Source of the DNA: Isohypsibius dastychi
Taxonomy: Eukaryota; Tardigrada; Eutardigrada; Parachela; Isohypsibiidae
DNA length: 15,643 nt
Reading direction: 5' to 3'
Assembly: GCA_034696485.1 (NCBI GenBank)
Contig: JAQIWT010000736.1
Location: forward strand, 1 to 15,643
The stretch's first letter is position 1. Each line of letters starts with the position of its first letter. Positions 1 to 9,846 of this stretch are shown here, one piece after another. The notes under the pieces were generated by a model. The model was not told the DNA's origin. It ran no database searches and worked only from the letters and a program-made list of their open reading frames with translations. A program made the position numbers and the translations under genes.

Positions 1-238
1 TTGTTTTACCGAGAGGTTTGACGGCGCCAGTTTGCCCCCCCCCCCCCCCTTGAAAATTTCGGTTCACAAACTGGTTTTCTGGATTATGATGCTTTAATCA
101 CACTATTGGGTCGGCTTCTAGCTCGGACAGTGCGGGACACAATATAGCTCTTGCAATTTCGGGTTTCGCGTTTTTGGAAAGCGCCGTCAGCAATTTCTGA
201 GATAACTTTCATTTCCTCACGATTCTTGATTTGAACAG
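1..238. other. Presumed intron of the cadherin/lipocalin gene, cut by the window edge
   Basis: The reading frame of the first visible exon is closed by a TGA at 232-234, and an AG acceptor lies at 237-238. The stretch contains a run of 15 C (35-49). I see no credible exon before position 238, so the 5' exons and the signal peptide of the downstream gene must lie outside the window. Confidence 0.5.
35..49. repeat. Poly-C homopolymer tract (15 C)
   Basis: An uninterrupted run of 15 cytosines lies in the presumed intron upstream of the first exon. Its length is likely to vary between individuals and to be miscounted by sequencing. No function is implied. Confidence 0.9.
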
Positions 239-1512
239 GGCTTCTGTACCTCATTAGTAGCCTGGCTGCCGGCTCAACCAACCAACTACAAGTAAGGGCA
301 ACATATGGGATTTCAACCGCAACAGCCACCGTCACTGTACGAGCAGCTCCCTGTACATCATCCACTAGCCCCCCGGTTTTCTCATCCTCCGCCTACTCAT
401 TCCAAACAACGGGTTGCATAGTCGGTTCACTGCTCGGTGTAATCACAGCCACGGGCGCAACCACCATCTCTTATTCCCTGTCAGGGATCAATTCAGGCTA
501 TATTGCTATCAACGCCAATACAGGGCAGTTGTACTTGAACACCCGACCAACCACGAATCCGATATCATTCGCCCTGACTGCCAGGAATTCCGTGGGGTCG
601 GCTTCGGTCGCGGTTACTATCAACAGTGGCTGTACGGCGAGCACCACGAGTGCAACAACAACAGCATCCAGCGGTTGCGGAATGCCGTTGAATTTGGCGG
701 GGTTCAGAATCACTCCTCGTTTGGTGAGTAACTCTTTTGATTTCTCTGAAACTCACGTCGATGAATGTGAGTTCTGTAGATGACTGGAACTTGGTTTGAA
801 TATCTGTACAACACCCCGGGAATCGATGACATCAACACTGTGGACACGTACAATCCAGTAGGCTGCATTCTGGATTCAGCCAACAACCGTTTCGGCGTGG
901 TTGTCAACTGGACCGTCTTCTTCAATCTGGTCGCACCGGGCTCGCCTTGTGTGGGGGGTTTCGGGGTTCTCAACATCACATCTGATGGAAAGAAAACTGG
1001 ACAAGCGTTCTTTCTTGGTCAACCTGCAGCAGGTGAGCTGAGTAGTTGTACATTCTATCAAGAGATTTCGAACTGGTGGTGGGTGTTCGTGGTGATTCTG
1101 GTATTTAAGTTTTCACGATCAGCAACTGGGAGCATTCCGATGTAAAACCCCATGGATTTCTTTTTCAGTGCCTGTTCAGTTCACAATTCTGTTCACCGAT
1201 TATCAGCTAGTTGACTTCTACTATCTATGCGCCGAGCCCAACCTGCAAACTGGAAGATGTACAACACCGAACTTCTTCGTTCTGACTCGAGTTCGACCAT
1301 CTGACTTAACTGCCGCCCAACGAACTTACATTGACAACATCATCAATTCTCGCTTGGCACCCTATTGTTACAGCACCGAGGATCTTGATGTTACAGCTTA
1401 TGATAATAGTCTACCACAGTGTTTCCCACCGAAACCGGCTGGATTGGACAGTCTTGTCCAAAGTGCCCCGAGAACTGACTGCAGTGCTAGCGGGATTGGT
1501 TTCTGCACTTGA
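239..1512 (+). CDS. Secreted-type protein with cadherin-like repeats fused to a C-terminal lipocalin domain (5' partial)
   Basis: Three exons join with consistent phase: 239-723 (entered in phase 1), 780-1032 and 1169-1512, ending at TGA 1510-1512. The visible protein is about 359 residues. Exon one holds two related beta-rich segments, each built around a G-x-LYL strand and ending in a run like TATVTV or ASVAVTI followed by Cys. This resembles cadherin-like or He_PIG modules. A Thr/Ser-rich linker with CTASTTSATTT follows. Exon two opens the lipocalin domain with GTWFEYLYNTP, the family's G-x-W block. Exon three carries LFTDYQLVDFYYLC, the T-D-Y block, then a helix-like stretch and cysteines likely to form the usual disulfides. 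Lipocalins bind small hydrophobic ligands outside the cell; the ligand here is unknown. The start and any signal peptide lie upstream of the window. The lipocalin call is fairly firm and the cadherin-like call is weaker. Confidence 0.75.
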
Positions 1513-1669
1513 ACCAGGGATGACGGCCGAGAAGGATTCTCGGTGATACGCATCGGTTGAGAACAGCGCTCGTTATTGGTTGTTTTTGTACCCACCGCAA
1601 TCATGTCATCTTTCATTTCCAATTACTGCAAACGTCTTGCGAAACCCTCGCAACAATACTGCTTCAAAA

Positions 1670-1675
1670 AATAAA
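1670..1675 (+). promoter_or_regulatory. Polyadenylation signal AATAAA for the cadherin/lipocalin gene
   Basis: A canonical AATAAA lies about 160 bases after the stop codon of the lipocalin gene on the same strand. The spacing is normal for a short 3' UTR. Confidence 0.6.
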
Positions 1676-2232
1676 GTTAGTTTAAGCAAGAGCAGTATGT
1701 TCCGAGAAAAACCAGTCGTTCCTTTAGTAGAACTGAAAATATTTTAATGAGTAAGCTTTTCTTAAAATGACGCAAAAATGGCTGCCTCTCCCAGAAAAAT
1801 TGCGAAGGTCATGAAAATACGCGATCAACGAAGTCAACCGGAAACGATTTTTCTGAACTGGTAAAACCATAATCGAGAACCTATTCCTGTTTCGAATGTC
1901 ACGTGGCTCGTCATCTTTTAAACTTTTCCTCGCTAAACGGGAAAACACTCTTTTCGAAAAACACTCGTAACATGGAGTTGCTTCCTCTTCGAAATCTCCT
2001 AAAAACGATCAAGTCGGGCGCTTGACGGGATTCAAGTCAAATTCTCGTAACAACGAACAGTTTCCAAATGTATTAAAAAATTCAATACGTATTAAAAAAA
2101 ATAACCCGTAAAACAGAAAAACTCTTGATTGAGGGAAACGAAATTAATTTCGGATAACACATCGAAGAAGTGAAATTTCAAAAAGAAATCAAGATCATGG
2201 TAGCACCAACAAAGTACAACAAAACAATATTG
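1676..2232. other. Intergenic, AT-rich, no gene seen
   Basis: This stretch separates the 3' ends of two convergent genes. It is AT-rich with short A runs. The open frames in it are short and lack coding character, splice sites or recognisable motifs. It probably includes the 3' UTR of the minus-strand EAF6-like gene, but I see no canonical AATAAA for that gene. Confidence 0.6.
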
Positions 2233-4309
2233 TCAATCATCTTCATCCTCCGTGAGAATGGAAGATGTTTTCGAGGACTTCCTATCAGCATGAGCTTTTT
2301 TAATATCCCTCAAGATGGATTCCTGTCGAGCTCGCGTTCGAGTTCTAGGAGGTGAGCGACGCGGAGATGGAACTGGCGAGGAACTTGAGGTGGTTTCGGG
2401 CTGGTTATCAGAACTCGACTGCGCTTCCGGTTCTAAAAAATCGCAAAAAACATATTATGATGAGAAAAAATAATTCTTTCAGTAGAATAAAACGAGAAAA
2501 TTTCCCGACAGCTCATTTCGACGAATTAGAAATAAATTGAGAGCAATGATACGCTGATCGAATTCATCACATATCCCTCCTAAACGAACCAACAACCAGG
2601 AAAAGGTTCGAGAAGGATCGTAATTCTACAAAAAATCTCAATTCTGAGAAACGATCAATTTTACATTAACCTGATTCGGATCATCCACATTTTTAAAAAT
2701 TAATTGCAAAGAGATCGCAGAAAATATATCTCGCCACTTCAAATACTGCTGAATGCAGATTTACCTAACGCAATTAATATCAGTGGTAATAATGCTGTGG
2801 AATATTCGATATGGTGCACAAATTTTTCAAATCCACATTTATGGATACTTTAAAAATCTATGAGCTAAAACCAGACAGCTCCAAAAATATCTCATAATTT
2901 CAAATTGTCTGTCACTATAGAAAATTCGAACTCATAAAAAAATACGAAATTGTCGGCAAAAAAACTCAGCTCCAATTTCAATTCTGTTTTCGTTTTCAAA
3001 ATGAATAAATAAAATGCGAAATCATTCACAGTCTGATATCCGAAGACCCAACACAATTCCAACCGGAAGTCTTCATACCTTCGTTCTTCAAGTTCGAAGA
3101 CGGCCTTGGATAAGCGGAATTATACATGAGACGTTCTTCGTCTTTGAAAAGATGTTCGGCATTCATGACAGCTTGAGGATCACGTCCCATAATAGCTGCT
3201 AATCCAGCACGTTCTTGATACTGCCAAATATCTTGAATCTTCATCGTTTTCCCATATGTCTCCTCTAGCTGATAAACTTTCTGGTCGGCTTCGATGTATT
3301 CCTTCCTCGCTTCAGTTAAAGCTTTGATCTGTGAAAAACAAGAAAAAACTTGACAAATATTAGAGCATAGTAAAACCAAAGGTATGCAGAAATGAAAATA
3401 TAAAACTGCTCTGAAGAATAAAGAGAAAATCTGAAGAAAATTGAGAACAAAATCGTTTTAGTGAGGAAAACGAAAACTATTCATAAATAGCCAAAAAACT
3501 GAAATGAATAACTGGATCATTCAACCGAAAAAACCCCCAAAACAACCTGAAACAAAGAAAATTTTCGCAGTTCTTCAGATCAGATCTCGTAATAAATCAA
3601 AATTTCGATAAATACAATTTTCGAGGGATCAACCTGATGGGAGATTCGGCAATCTGGTATATAAAAACAAAAAAAGTTACCTCGTGAGCAACGTGTTTTG
3701 AATTCGATGGCGGATAATTTGTGCACAGTTCCTTCCTCATACTTCCGGTTTGGAACTTAAATATGCGCTCAAAAAAGATCAAACAAAATGAGTTTGTGAA
3801 ACATGTATTCATCAGTGAACAATCATCCGTTGAAGAAACAAGAAATATTCAGATTAATCTGAGACTTTTTATTTTATTCTGAACTGTAAAACAAATTAAG
3901 AATATGTAAATGTAAACCCATAAATCAATTCAAATAAAACTGACTTTTTCAAAATAAATATATTCCGTTGTTCGGATGTATTCAGATGACTTACCGCATT
4001 GCCGACTCGTTCAATCTTCTCCTTGAAGTCTTTGGAAACATGTTCTCGTTGTTTCTTATTCAACGACGACAGCAAATAATCCTCGAGGTTGGGATCTCTC
4101 TGACAATCTTGCGAACCCGAGCTTTCCGCGACGTAGACTGATTTTTTGGCTCTGGCAGAAGTCCGTGATTCCGTTCCATCTCTTCTTAACGCATCTGATT
4201 TTTCTGGTGAGGATTTCGCAGATTTTGAAGATGATTTCGCAGTTGGGGATTTCTTTTGCTCGATTTCCTTTTTCACAACAGATCGCGTTCTTTTCGGACT
4301 TGGCGCCAT
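2233..4309 (-). CDS. EAF6-like chromatin protein (histone acetyltransferase complex subunit family)
   Basis: The three exons are 4309-3995, 3328-3079 and 2432-2233. The coding sum is 765 bases, 254 residues plus TGA. Donors are GCG|GTAAGT and GAAG|GTATGA; acceptors are TTTCACAG and TTTTTTAG. Phases are 0 and then 1 and match exactly. The ATG at 4309 has A at -3 and G at +4. Residues 1-75 are a Lys/Ser-rich basic tail opening MAPSPKRTRS. Residues 106-165 are a helical core with KVYQLEETY and, about 38 residues on, LFKDEERLM. Both the order and the spacing match EAF6 (compare QIYAFEGSY and FKEAERLF in human MEAF6). The rest is Ser/Pro/Arg-rich and ends in an acidic TEDEDD tail. EAF6 proteins are small nuclear subunits of NuA4/TIP60, HBO1 and MOZ/MORF acetyltransferases. 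The long N-terminal tail is not typical of the family. The gene model is strong; the family call is moderate and rests on a remembered comparison. The introns (666 and 646 bases) are longer than those of its neighbours. Confidence 0.72.
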
Positions 4310-4806
4310 GATGCAACGTTGAACTGATGGAGACAAATCAAAAACGAGACTGACAAGCTTAGGCTATGTACTCCAGGATTATCCAACACAGCAAAATCGA
4401 GATGAGATAGATGTGAAACTTCGGAAATAAATCGAATTTGGAATCAGTTGGAAATTCAGAACGGCTCGCGAAAAACCACAACAATCGGAAATTTACGGTG
4501 AAAAAATTGCAGACTGAAGATTGCTGCATTTGCAATGCGGTCAAGGCATAGAGCTGTGCCATAATTTTGGTCTGAAACGTGCAAAACAAGGTGGTCAACA
4601 CAAATCCATGTATACATCGAGGCAGTTTCATACGGAGTTTCGACTGTTCACGCTGATCTAGCCCGTCACAGGTCGTCTGCCTCAGAGTTCAGTTCAGTTC
4701 AGACTTGGACCACAACGACCAAACTTCTTCAGCTCGACATTTTGATTTCTTTCTCTCACTTGTTTGTTTCTTCCCTTCACTCGTACGGTTCCGCATCGAA
4801 ATTACG
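4310..4806. promoter_or_regulatory. Bidirectional intergenic region between the EAF6-like and Maelstrom-like genes
   Basis: Two genes are transcribed away from each other, with 497 bases between their start codons. The stretch must hold both 5' UTRs and both promoters. No TATA box can be assigned with confidence. A small GTTCA repeat (three units, about 4687-4701) lies near the Maelstrom side. An upstream ATG at 4705 is in frame with the Maelstrom-like start and could extend that protein by 34 residues. A shared promoter is inferred from geometry only. Confidence 0.45.
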
Positions 4807-6828
4807 ATGAAGAAACTGAATGGATTCAGCATGTTCGCGATGGAACAGCACAAAATCCTAGGAGTACCTTTTCCAGAAGCTTGCGCAAATGCGGAATGTG
4901 CTGCAAAGTGGCAGGTATGACCTTAATTTGTTCATGTGCTGATACACTAGTTGATTGACATGATGTTTTGTAGAACCTCTCAGCTGAGCAGAAAACCTTC
5001 TTCAAAAAGAAAGCTGTTGCTTTCAATCAGCTGCACCGGAAACCAGCAGACCAGAAGTCCGTCGTTGAGCCAGTTCCAGAGAAACGGTGAGAGACCTCGT
5101 TTGATTTCAATCTGTGTTTGAGTTAAATCCTGCAGGGAATGAAGTTACTCTTGATCTGTTGAACTGTGTGGAACTTTGGTTTGTTGTGGTTTCAGAGAAC
5201 TCGAAGTCGATGCGAGATCTAGAGCCACCTCTCCTTCGTCGGACTTCTCCATCAGAACCAGCAGCAGCTGGAAGGCACCAACTTTGAGTTGTGAGCGTCG
5301 CGTTCTCGAGGAACCAAGAGGATACTCGGATCAAGGCGGTTTTGGGGACTGGGAGATCACAGGACCATACGCAATTTCCGATTCGGAGTTCTCTGACCCT
5401 GACCTCGACGGGTTGAATGCGGATGTTCCTGACGTTCCTAATCCAGCCTTTGACGAAATCCAGATGTTGGTCCAGGAACTCGATAGCCCTGAACATCGCC
5501 GAGAAATGGTTCGGAATCTGGTACAAGCATATGGGAGCTTTACAGGTGAGAAATATTGTGTACAAACCTAACTCGGGGTAATCATTCAGCTTCCCATTAT
5601 TTCTGTGCTTTGGTTTGATTGATCTATTACTATGAATCATGTGAAATGTTGTTTTCTTCCAGCCATCACACAGCAGCATATTTTGGTCGTCCATTGCGCC
5701 GCGATCCAGATTCCACCGGAGGTGAGACACCAAGTGGCTCCGTGCATCAGAAACGGTTTCATGAAAGTTGCGGTCTGCGCCGTGTCCCTGAATTCAGGAA
5801 TGGAATCAGTCAGTTTCAGCGAATTTATCGAGTTGAGCAGCGCTGTTGCGATACAAGGTGACCTTGCGCAATCTCTGTATCCGTTTTTGTCATTTTTTTG
5901 GGCGAAGAGTTACTTTATCAGCTTGAATTCGATTATGTTTACAGGTGAAACAAAAGGTGGAGTCATCCCAGGTTCCAAGGAGAACGCCAAACGGAAATCA
6001 CCTCAGAGTTATTACGACTTCTATTTGAACTTGCTGCGTTTCTGCGGATTTACTGGAAATAACCAGGTGGATCTGTTGCCGTTATTCGCTGGATCGGCTC
6101 ATGTGGCGCAGGTTGAAGGTTGTTTCCGGTGGATGCAGCATCGAGCGGAGGAAGAAGGTCGAGCGAAGAAGTTGGCTGGTGAGAGGAAAGTTCGTTTTCT
6201 GGTGTTTGTTTTTGATTTGGTTTGTGAATTCCAGAGCTTCCGGTTTTGAAGTTTGGCACGTTGGAAGGTTACTTGTCTGGAATGTATCAGATGAAGTGGT
6301 TTGAGTTCAAGCGTAAAATTTCCGCAGAGCTGAACGAATTCCGAAAGGTCATGGAATACGGAGATTCAGATGGCAATGATGATTTGAGGTATTGTTGATT
6401 CTACATACAGCACTGATGATGCTAAACGGATTCGTTCTGACAATTTTATTTAATGAATATCATATTATTTCTAACTGCTTTGCTATTTTCAGCTGCCGAG
6501 ATCGTCAGGGAGCTTCTTGGGTTGGGAAATGTGCGCTTAGTGCCGCTAGAGAAGCAGCGTAAGTTCGCATTGAATAAAACCAGATAAAATTTTTGAGCTG
6601 ATCATGGTCAATATCGTTGTCGAAGAAATATTTTCTTGCTCAACTGAGTATACCAGTATTTTTGTACATCCTGAACTCGGGTTGAATTCTTTATGTGATG
6701 AATTTTTTTCTCTTTGTAGATCAATCGTTTTGCAACGAGTACGTGATTCGGACATCTTGAAATTGCCGGTCAAGGAGGAACCCCGAAAGTTGATGGAAGA
6801 ACCGGAAGAGGATTCGCATTCCGACTGA
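4807..6828 (+). CDS. mael: Maelstrom-like protein: HMG-box-like N-terminus plus divergent MAEL domain
   Basis: Eight exons with consistent phases: 4807-4914, 4974-5086, 5196-5545, 5663-5857, 5945-6178, 6235-6388, 6493-6558 and 6720-6828. They total 1329 bases, giving 442 residues plus TGA. Human MAEL is 434. All introns are GT-AG. Residues 1-57 form an HMG-box-like segment (FSMFAMEQHK, CAAKWQNLSAEQKTFFKKKAVAFN in two blocks). Residues 74-185 are a low-complexity acidic linker. From about 191 a MAEL-type domain follows: HILVVHCAAIQIPP, KVAVCAVSLNSGM, SYYDFYLNLLRF and VEGCFRWMQHRA align in order with human MAEL. The C-terminus is charged (LMEEPEEDSHSD). Maelstrom acts with Piwi in germline transposon silencing, in nuage and nucleus. 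The MAEL domain has an RNase H-like fold. Metazoan copies usually carry a Glu-Cys-His-Cys zinc site; here C386 and C398 are present but the Glu and His positions look substituted (K225 or I219, and R389). The ATG at 4807 fits the start of the HMG box and has A at -3. Identity is fairly sure, activity is not. Confidence 0.82.
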
Positions 6829-7380
6829 CTGGCTTGATTCGAAAGTCATTTTTTTAGACTTCAGTTTTTTACATGCTTGTTCTTTTGTTACCAGATCTTG
6901 GTTTGACTGAACGGATTTCAATAGTTTTCGGTTAGAAGTTTCGGTTTTTTGGAGAAAGTGTTGAGTTTTATAGTCCGGAACTTTCGTAATTCCTCAAGCT
7001 GGTTGTTTTTTTTATTGAGTCATTAGCTTTGATTGATCAGTCATTGAGTTGGTTTTCTGTCATTTTATTAAGTGTTTCGGTGGAAATTGCGTTTCGCAAA
7101 ACAAGTTGTATTTCCGGTCAACGGTCGCCATTTGAGTGAGTGATCAACATACGGTAACTTTGACATGGTTTTTGCGCCATAACATATCCTTTGTCACTCG
7201 TTTTCAGTTAGGAGAATAATGACAAGTTGTTTGAAATTGAGAATTAACTTTTTGCGTTCGTTTATTATTTACATCATATGTATTTTAAAGTTTATATTCC
7301 TACAAATACTTCAGTGGAGGCGTTTATGTATTTCTTGTTTTTTATGATGTTGTCAAAGAAAGTAGGAACAAGGATTCGCA
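6829..7380. other. Intergenic region between convergent 3' ends, no gene seen
   Basis: This T-rich stretch holds the 3' UTRs of the Maelstrom-like gene (plus) and of the secreted cysteine protein gene (minus). No coding frame or RNA gene could be supported. No clear plus-strand AATAAA was found after 6828. Confidence 0.6.
7261..7266 (-). promoter_or_regulatory. Polyadenylation signal (AATAAA on the minus strand) for the secreted cysteine protein gene
   Basis: TTTATT on the plus strand reads AATAAA on the minus strand, about 115 bases beyond the TAA stop at 7383-7381. Position and strand fit that gene. Confidence 0.55.
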
Positions 7381-9203
7381 TTATGCGCGAACACGTCTTC
7401 TCCGTGATTTCTTTAGCGGAACATTCGTTGAGAAAACAGTTCCATTAATTTCCGTTTTGAAAAAAATGGTTTGGAACGGCCTGCCAGCTTCCGGGAATTT
7501 CATTTCCTGGTGTTCTTGTTTCGGAGTTGTGTCGACTTCGTTATCTTCTAAAAAGGCGCATCGAATGTCGTCATATGTGAAACATATCCCTTTTGGTCCA
7601 AGGTGCCCGGAGAATGCCCGGGGGAAGAACATGTGACAGACACTGTCAGGTGTGATAGTTCCAGGCATACAGAGTAATTGTGCGGTTGAATTTGGAGAAA
7701 TAATTTGTGCGTCAACTGAGTCGGAAACAATTGGATATTTTAGGTCAGGAAATGTTGTGTCCAGATCTTCATCTACAATAGAATAATTAATGAATCGAAA
7801 TCAATCAATTTTGTGGTACTCAAGTTTTTTTTACTTCAAAAATAGTAATTGGGAATATTCTCATGCCAACTCACTGTTAAAGGGTTCTTGATCAGAAATT
7901 CTTGAGAATTTGAATTCAAACGTACAAATTAACCATAGTGGTGGTAGCGGTAGAAATTGGTGAGATAATAACTTAAATAATAACGGAAAAACAAATAAGC
8001 AATGCATGTTCCGCACTGTGATATTGTTGCAGCTCTCGCTTGTTCAGTTAATGATTGTCAGAAGTTCGCTTGGACAATATTTCATAGATGTAATACTGTA
8101 TAGCCAAGACAGACTAAGACATCTCTGGCAATATCAGAGAGCGATATACAGCGGAGCAGGCACACTTTTTCTCAGAAATTATCCCAACAATGAAGAAACT
8201 TCATTTGACTCGTTGATTCCATGGATGGGTATGACAAGCTAAGCCCGATCCGTATTTCGGCAGTTTGCGATATGATACACATGGTGACCGCCAAGGAAAT
8301 GTTCGTTTTACGTACGACCATAAAAGGTGAGACTAAAACTGATTTCGTAATTTCAACATTGTAAAACTCAACTGTCAATAATATTCCAATTTGATTACAA
8401 CTGTCGTTCTAAGATCCGTGAGATATCTGCCATCTCAGAATTCAGGAAGACCAAAGAAACTTGAGAATATCGCATTATACAGAACTTTTTTATGTATTCA
8501 AAGAAATATGAAATCACTTTGCGTCAAAAACTCTTTTCTGCACTTTAAATCTCTCACCGCAAATATATCGATGACAACATTCACCGGGAATCGTAATGGG
8601 CACACAATAATCCATGTCCGAGGGTGGGGCCGGGCAGAGTGACTTGCACGAATAATGCCCATTGGTCATACATTCACAGTCAACCGAGCAATGGGGGCTC
8701 GGTTGGTCAGCCAGCTCTTCCAGACTCTCTTCCAGCACCAAGGACGGCGCACCTCTCCTCGCTCTTGATATCATCCCAGGAAATGGACAGTGCTGCGATC
8801 CAACTTCAACATCTGCAAAACTGCGGGCATCAACATACATAATTTTTCAAAAAAATTTGTGGAAAGAAATGCTAAATAATTCCGTTTTGTCAGGAAATAA
8901 TGTAAGTTTAAAACAGGCGGACATATTTACTTCTCGAGTTTTGCTCACCCCATTGAAAGTATTCGATAATCTCATTTGAAGGCAACAGGTGGATGGGCAC
9001 AAAGCCGGAAAATGTCTTCCTCGCATCTCCCAAGATGAAATTCGGTAACACCGGGTTCTCTTGGGCAAAAACAACTAAAACAAAGATCGGTTTGAAACCG
9101 CGAACTAATTTTCCCGCAAGCGCAACATACCTCGAAGTAATGAGCTAATTTGAATGAGTAATCCAGTTCCAATTAGCACCCTCGCTTTGAGGTTTGGCTT
9201 CAT
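7381..9203 (-). CDS. Secreted cysteine-cluster (VWC-like) protein with basic C-terminus, unknown function
   Basis: The four exons are 9203-9131, 9074-8949, 8812-8558 and 7772-7381. All three junctions are phase 1. The total is 846 bases, 281 residues plus TAA. The start is the only ATG that gives a signal peptide: a short basic N-terminus, a hydrophobic core (VLIGTGLLIQISSLL) and a probable cleavage after VVFA near residue 28. The codon at the first junction falls inside the signal peptide and restores its hydrophobicity, which supports the splice. Residues 108-151 hold ten cysteines (C108, 112, 114, 122, 126, 136, 145, 146, 151, preceded by C75) with a C-x-C, a CP and an ECC...IC ending, as in von Willebrand factor type C domains. 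The last exon has NST and NGT glycosylation sequons, scattered cysteines and a KKSRRRRVRA end. I do not recognise the whole protein. It should be extracellular. A single VWC-like module often binds growth factors or matrix, but no partner can be named. Confidence 0.75.
8006..8242 (+). CDS. Possible small secreted protein or decayed exon inside an intron of the minus-strand gene
   Basis: The reading frame gives 78 residues starting MFRTVILLQLSLVQLMIV, which looks like a signal sequence, then RSSLGQYF and a moderately charged remainder ending IPWMGMTS. It lies on the plus strand within the 785-base intron (7773-8557) of the secreted cysteine protein gene. Just before the stop, shifted frames read DGYDKLSP or KPDPYFGSLRYD, which also look protein-like. 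This could reflect a frameshifted copy or an unrecognised splice; GTATGA after ATGG at about 8228 could be a donor. No family was recognised, and the frame may be chance. Confidence 0.22.
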   Translation: MFRTVILLQLSLVQLMIVRSSLGQYFIDVILYSQDRLRHLWQYQRAIYSGAGTLFLRNYPNNEETSFDSLIPWMGMTS

Positions 9204-9846
9204 TGTTTTTGGTTCAAGTGGAAATCAGGTGTGATTGAAATTAAATAGTGGATCTAGATTATTGAGTTGAGTGGCAGAAGTCGAGAAAAAGAATTGAGAG
9301 CTCGGCGTTTGCTTTTGGCAAAAGTTATAATCGAGAGCAATGCGTCCAATTAACTCGCTCGACTTGGTTTGACGGCTCACTTTTTTCTTTCTTTCGGCGC
9401 GCAGTTAAGTAATTGATTGATTATGCAATTTATGGGGCATAAGCCGAAACGATTTGGTCAGGCTTGAGAATTCTCAACGAGAAGCTCCCGCCGCCCACTT
9501 GTAAAAACTGCTTAAGTATTTTGACGGTGTGATAGCTGTTTGAAGATCACGAACCTCGTCCGAGTTGACCAAAATTGCTCTTTTAACCTTGAATCACGGC
9601 TTTTTGGTTTGTGAGTCACAAAAGCCATAACACCAAACGAAAATTTGATCTTCGGCGAAGTAATTCAGGTTTGAAAATGATTTGATTTTCGATCATTGTG
9701 CAGAGCTTTGCAATTTTTGGAACGTGGGGACCATTGTAATCCATACTCTTCTCGGATCTCGGATCCAAAAATCTAAGACACGGTTTATACATACAGAGTA
9801 CGTATCTTGGCATCAAGAAATGGCTTTTTCTTTTACTGAAGTTTCC

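Noticed and set aside
3597-3812. Possible extra exon in the first intron of the EAF6-like gene
   Set aside because: Joining 3995 directly to 3328 keeps phase and continues the helical core smoothly. No acceptor/donor pair around 3600-3800 fits phase 0 on both sides.
4309-4336. Upstream extension of the EAF6-like frame by nine residues (SPSVQRCI)
   Set aside because: It would need a TTG start. The ATG at 4309 has a strong start context and begins the basic tail, so the extension was treated as 5' UTR.
4359-4631. 90-codon minus-strand frame with hydrophobic character upstream of the EAF6-like gene
   Set aside because: It sits in the shared 5' region, shows no motif or splice partner, and its hydrophobicity follows from T-rich composition.
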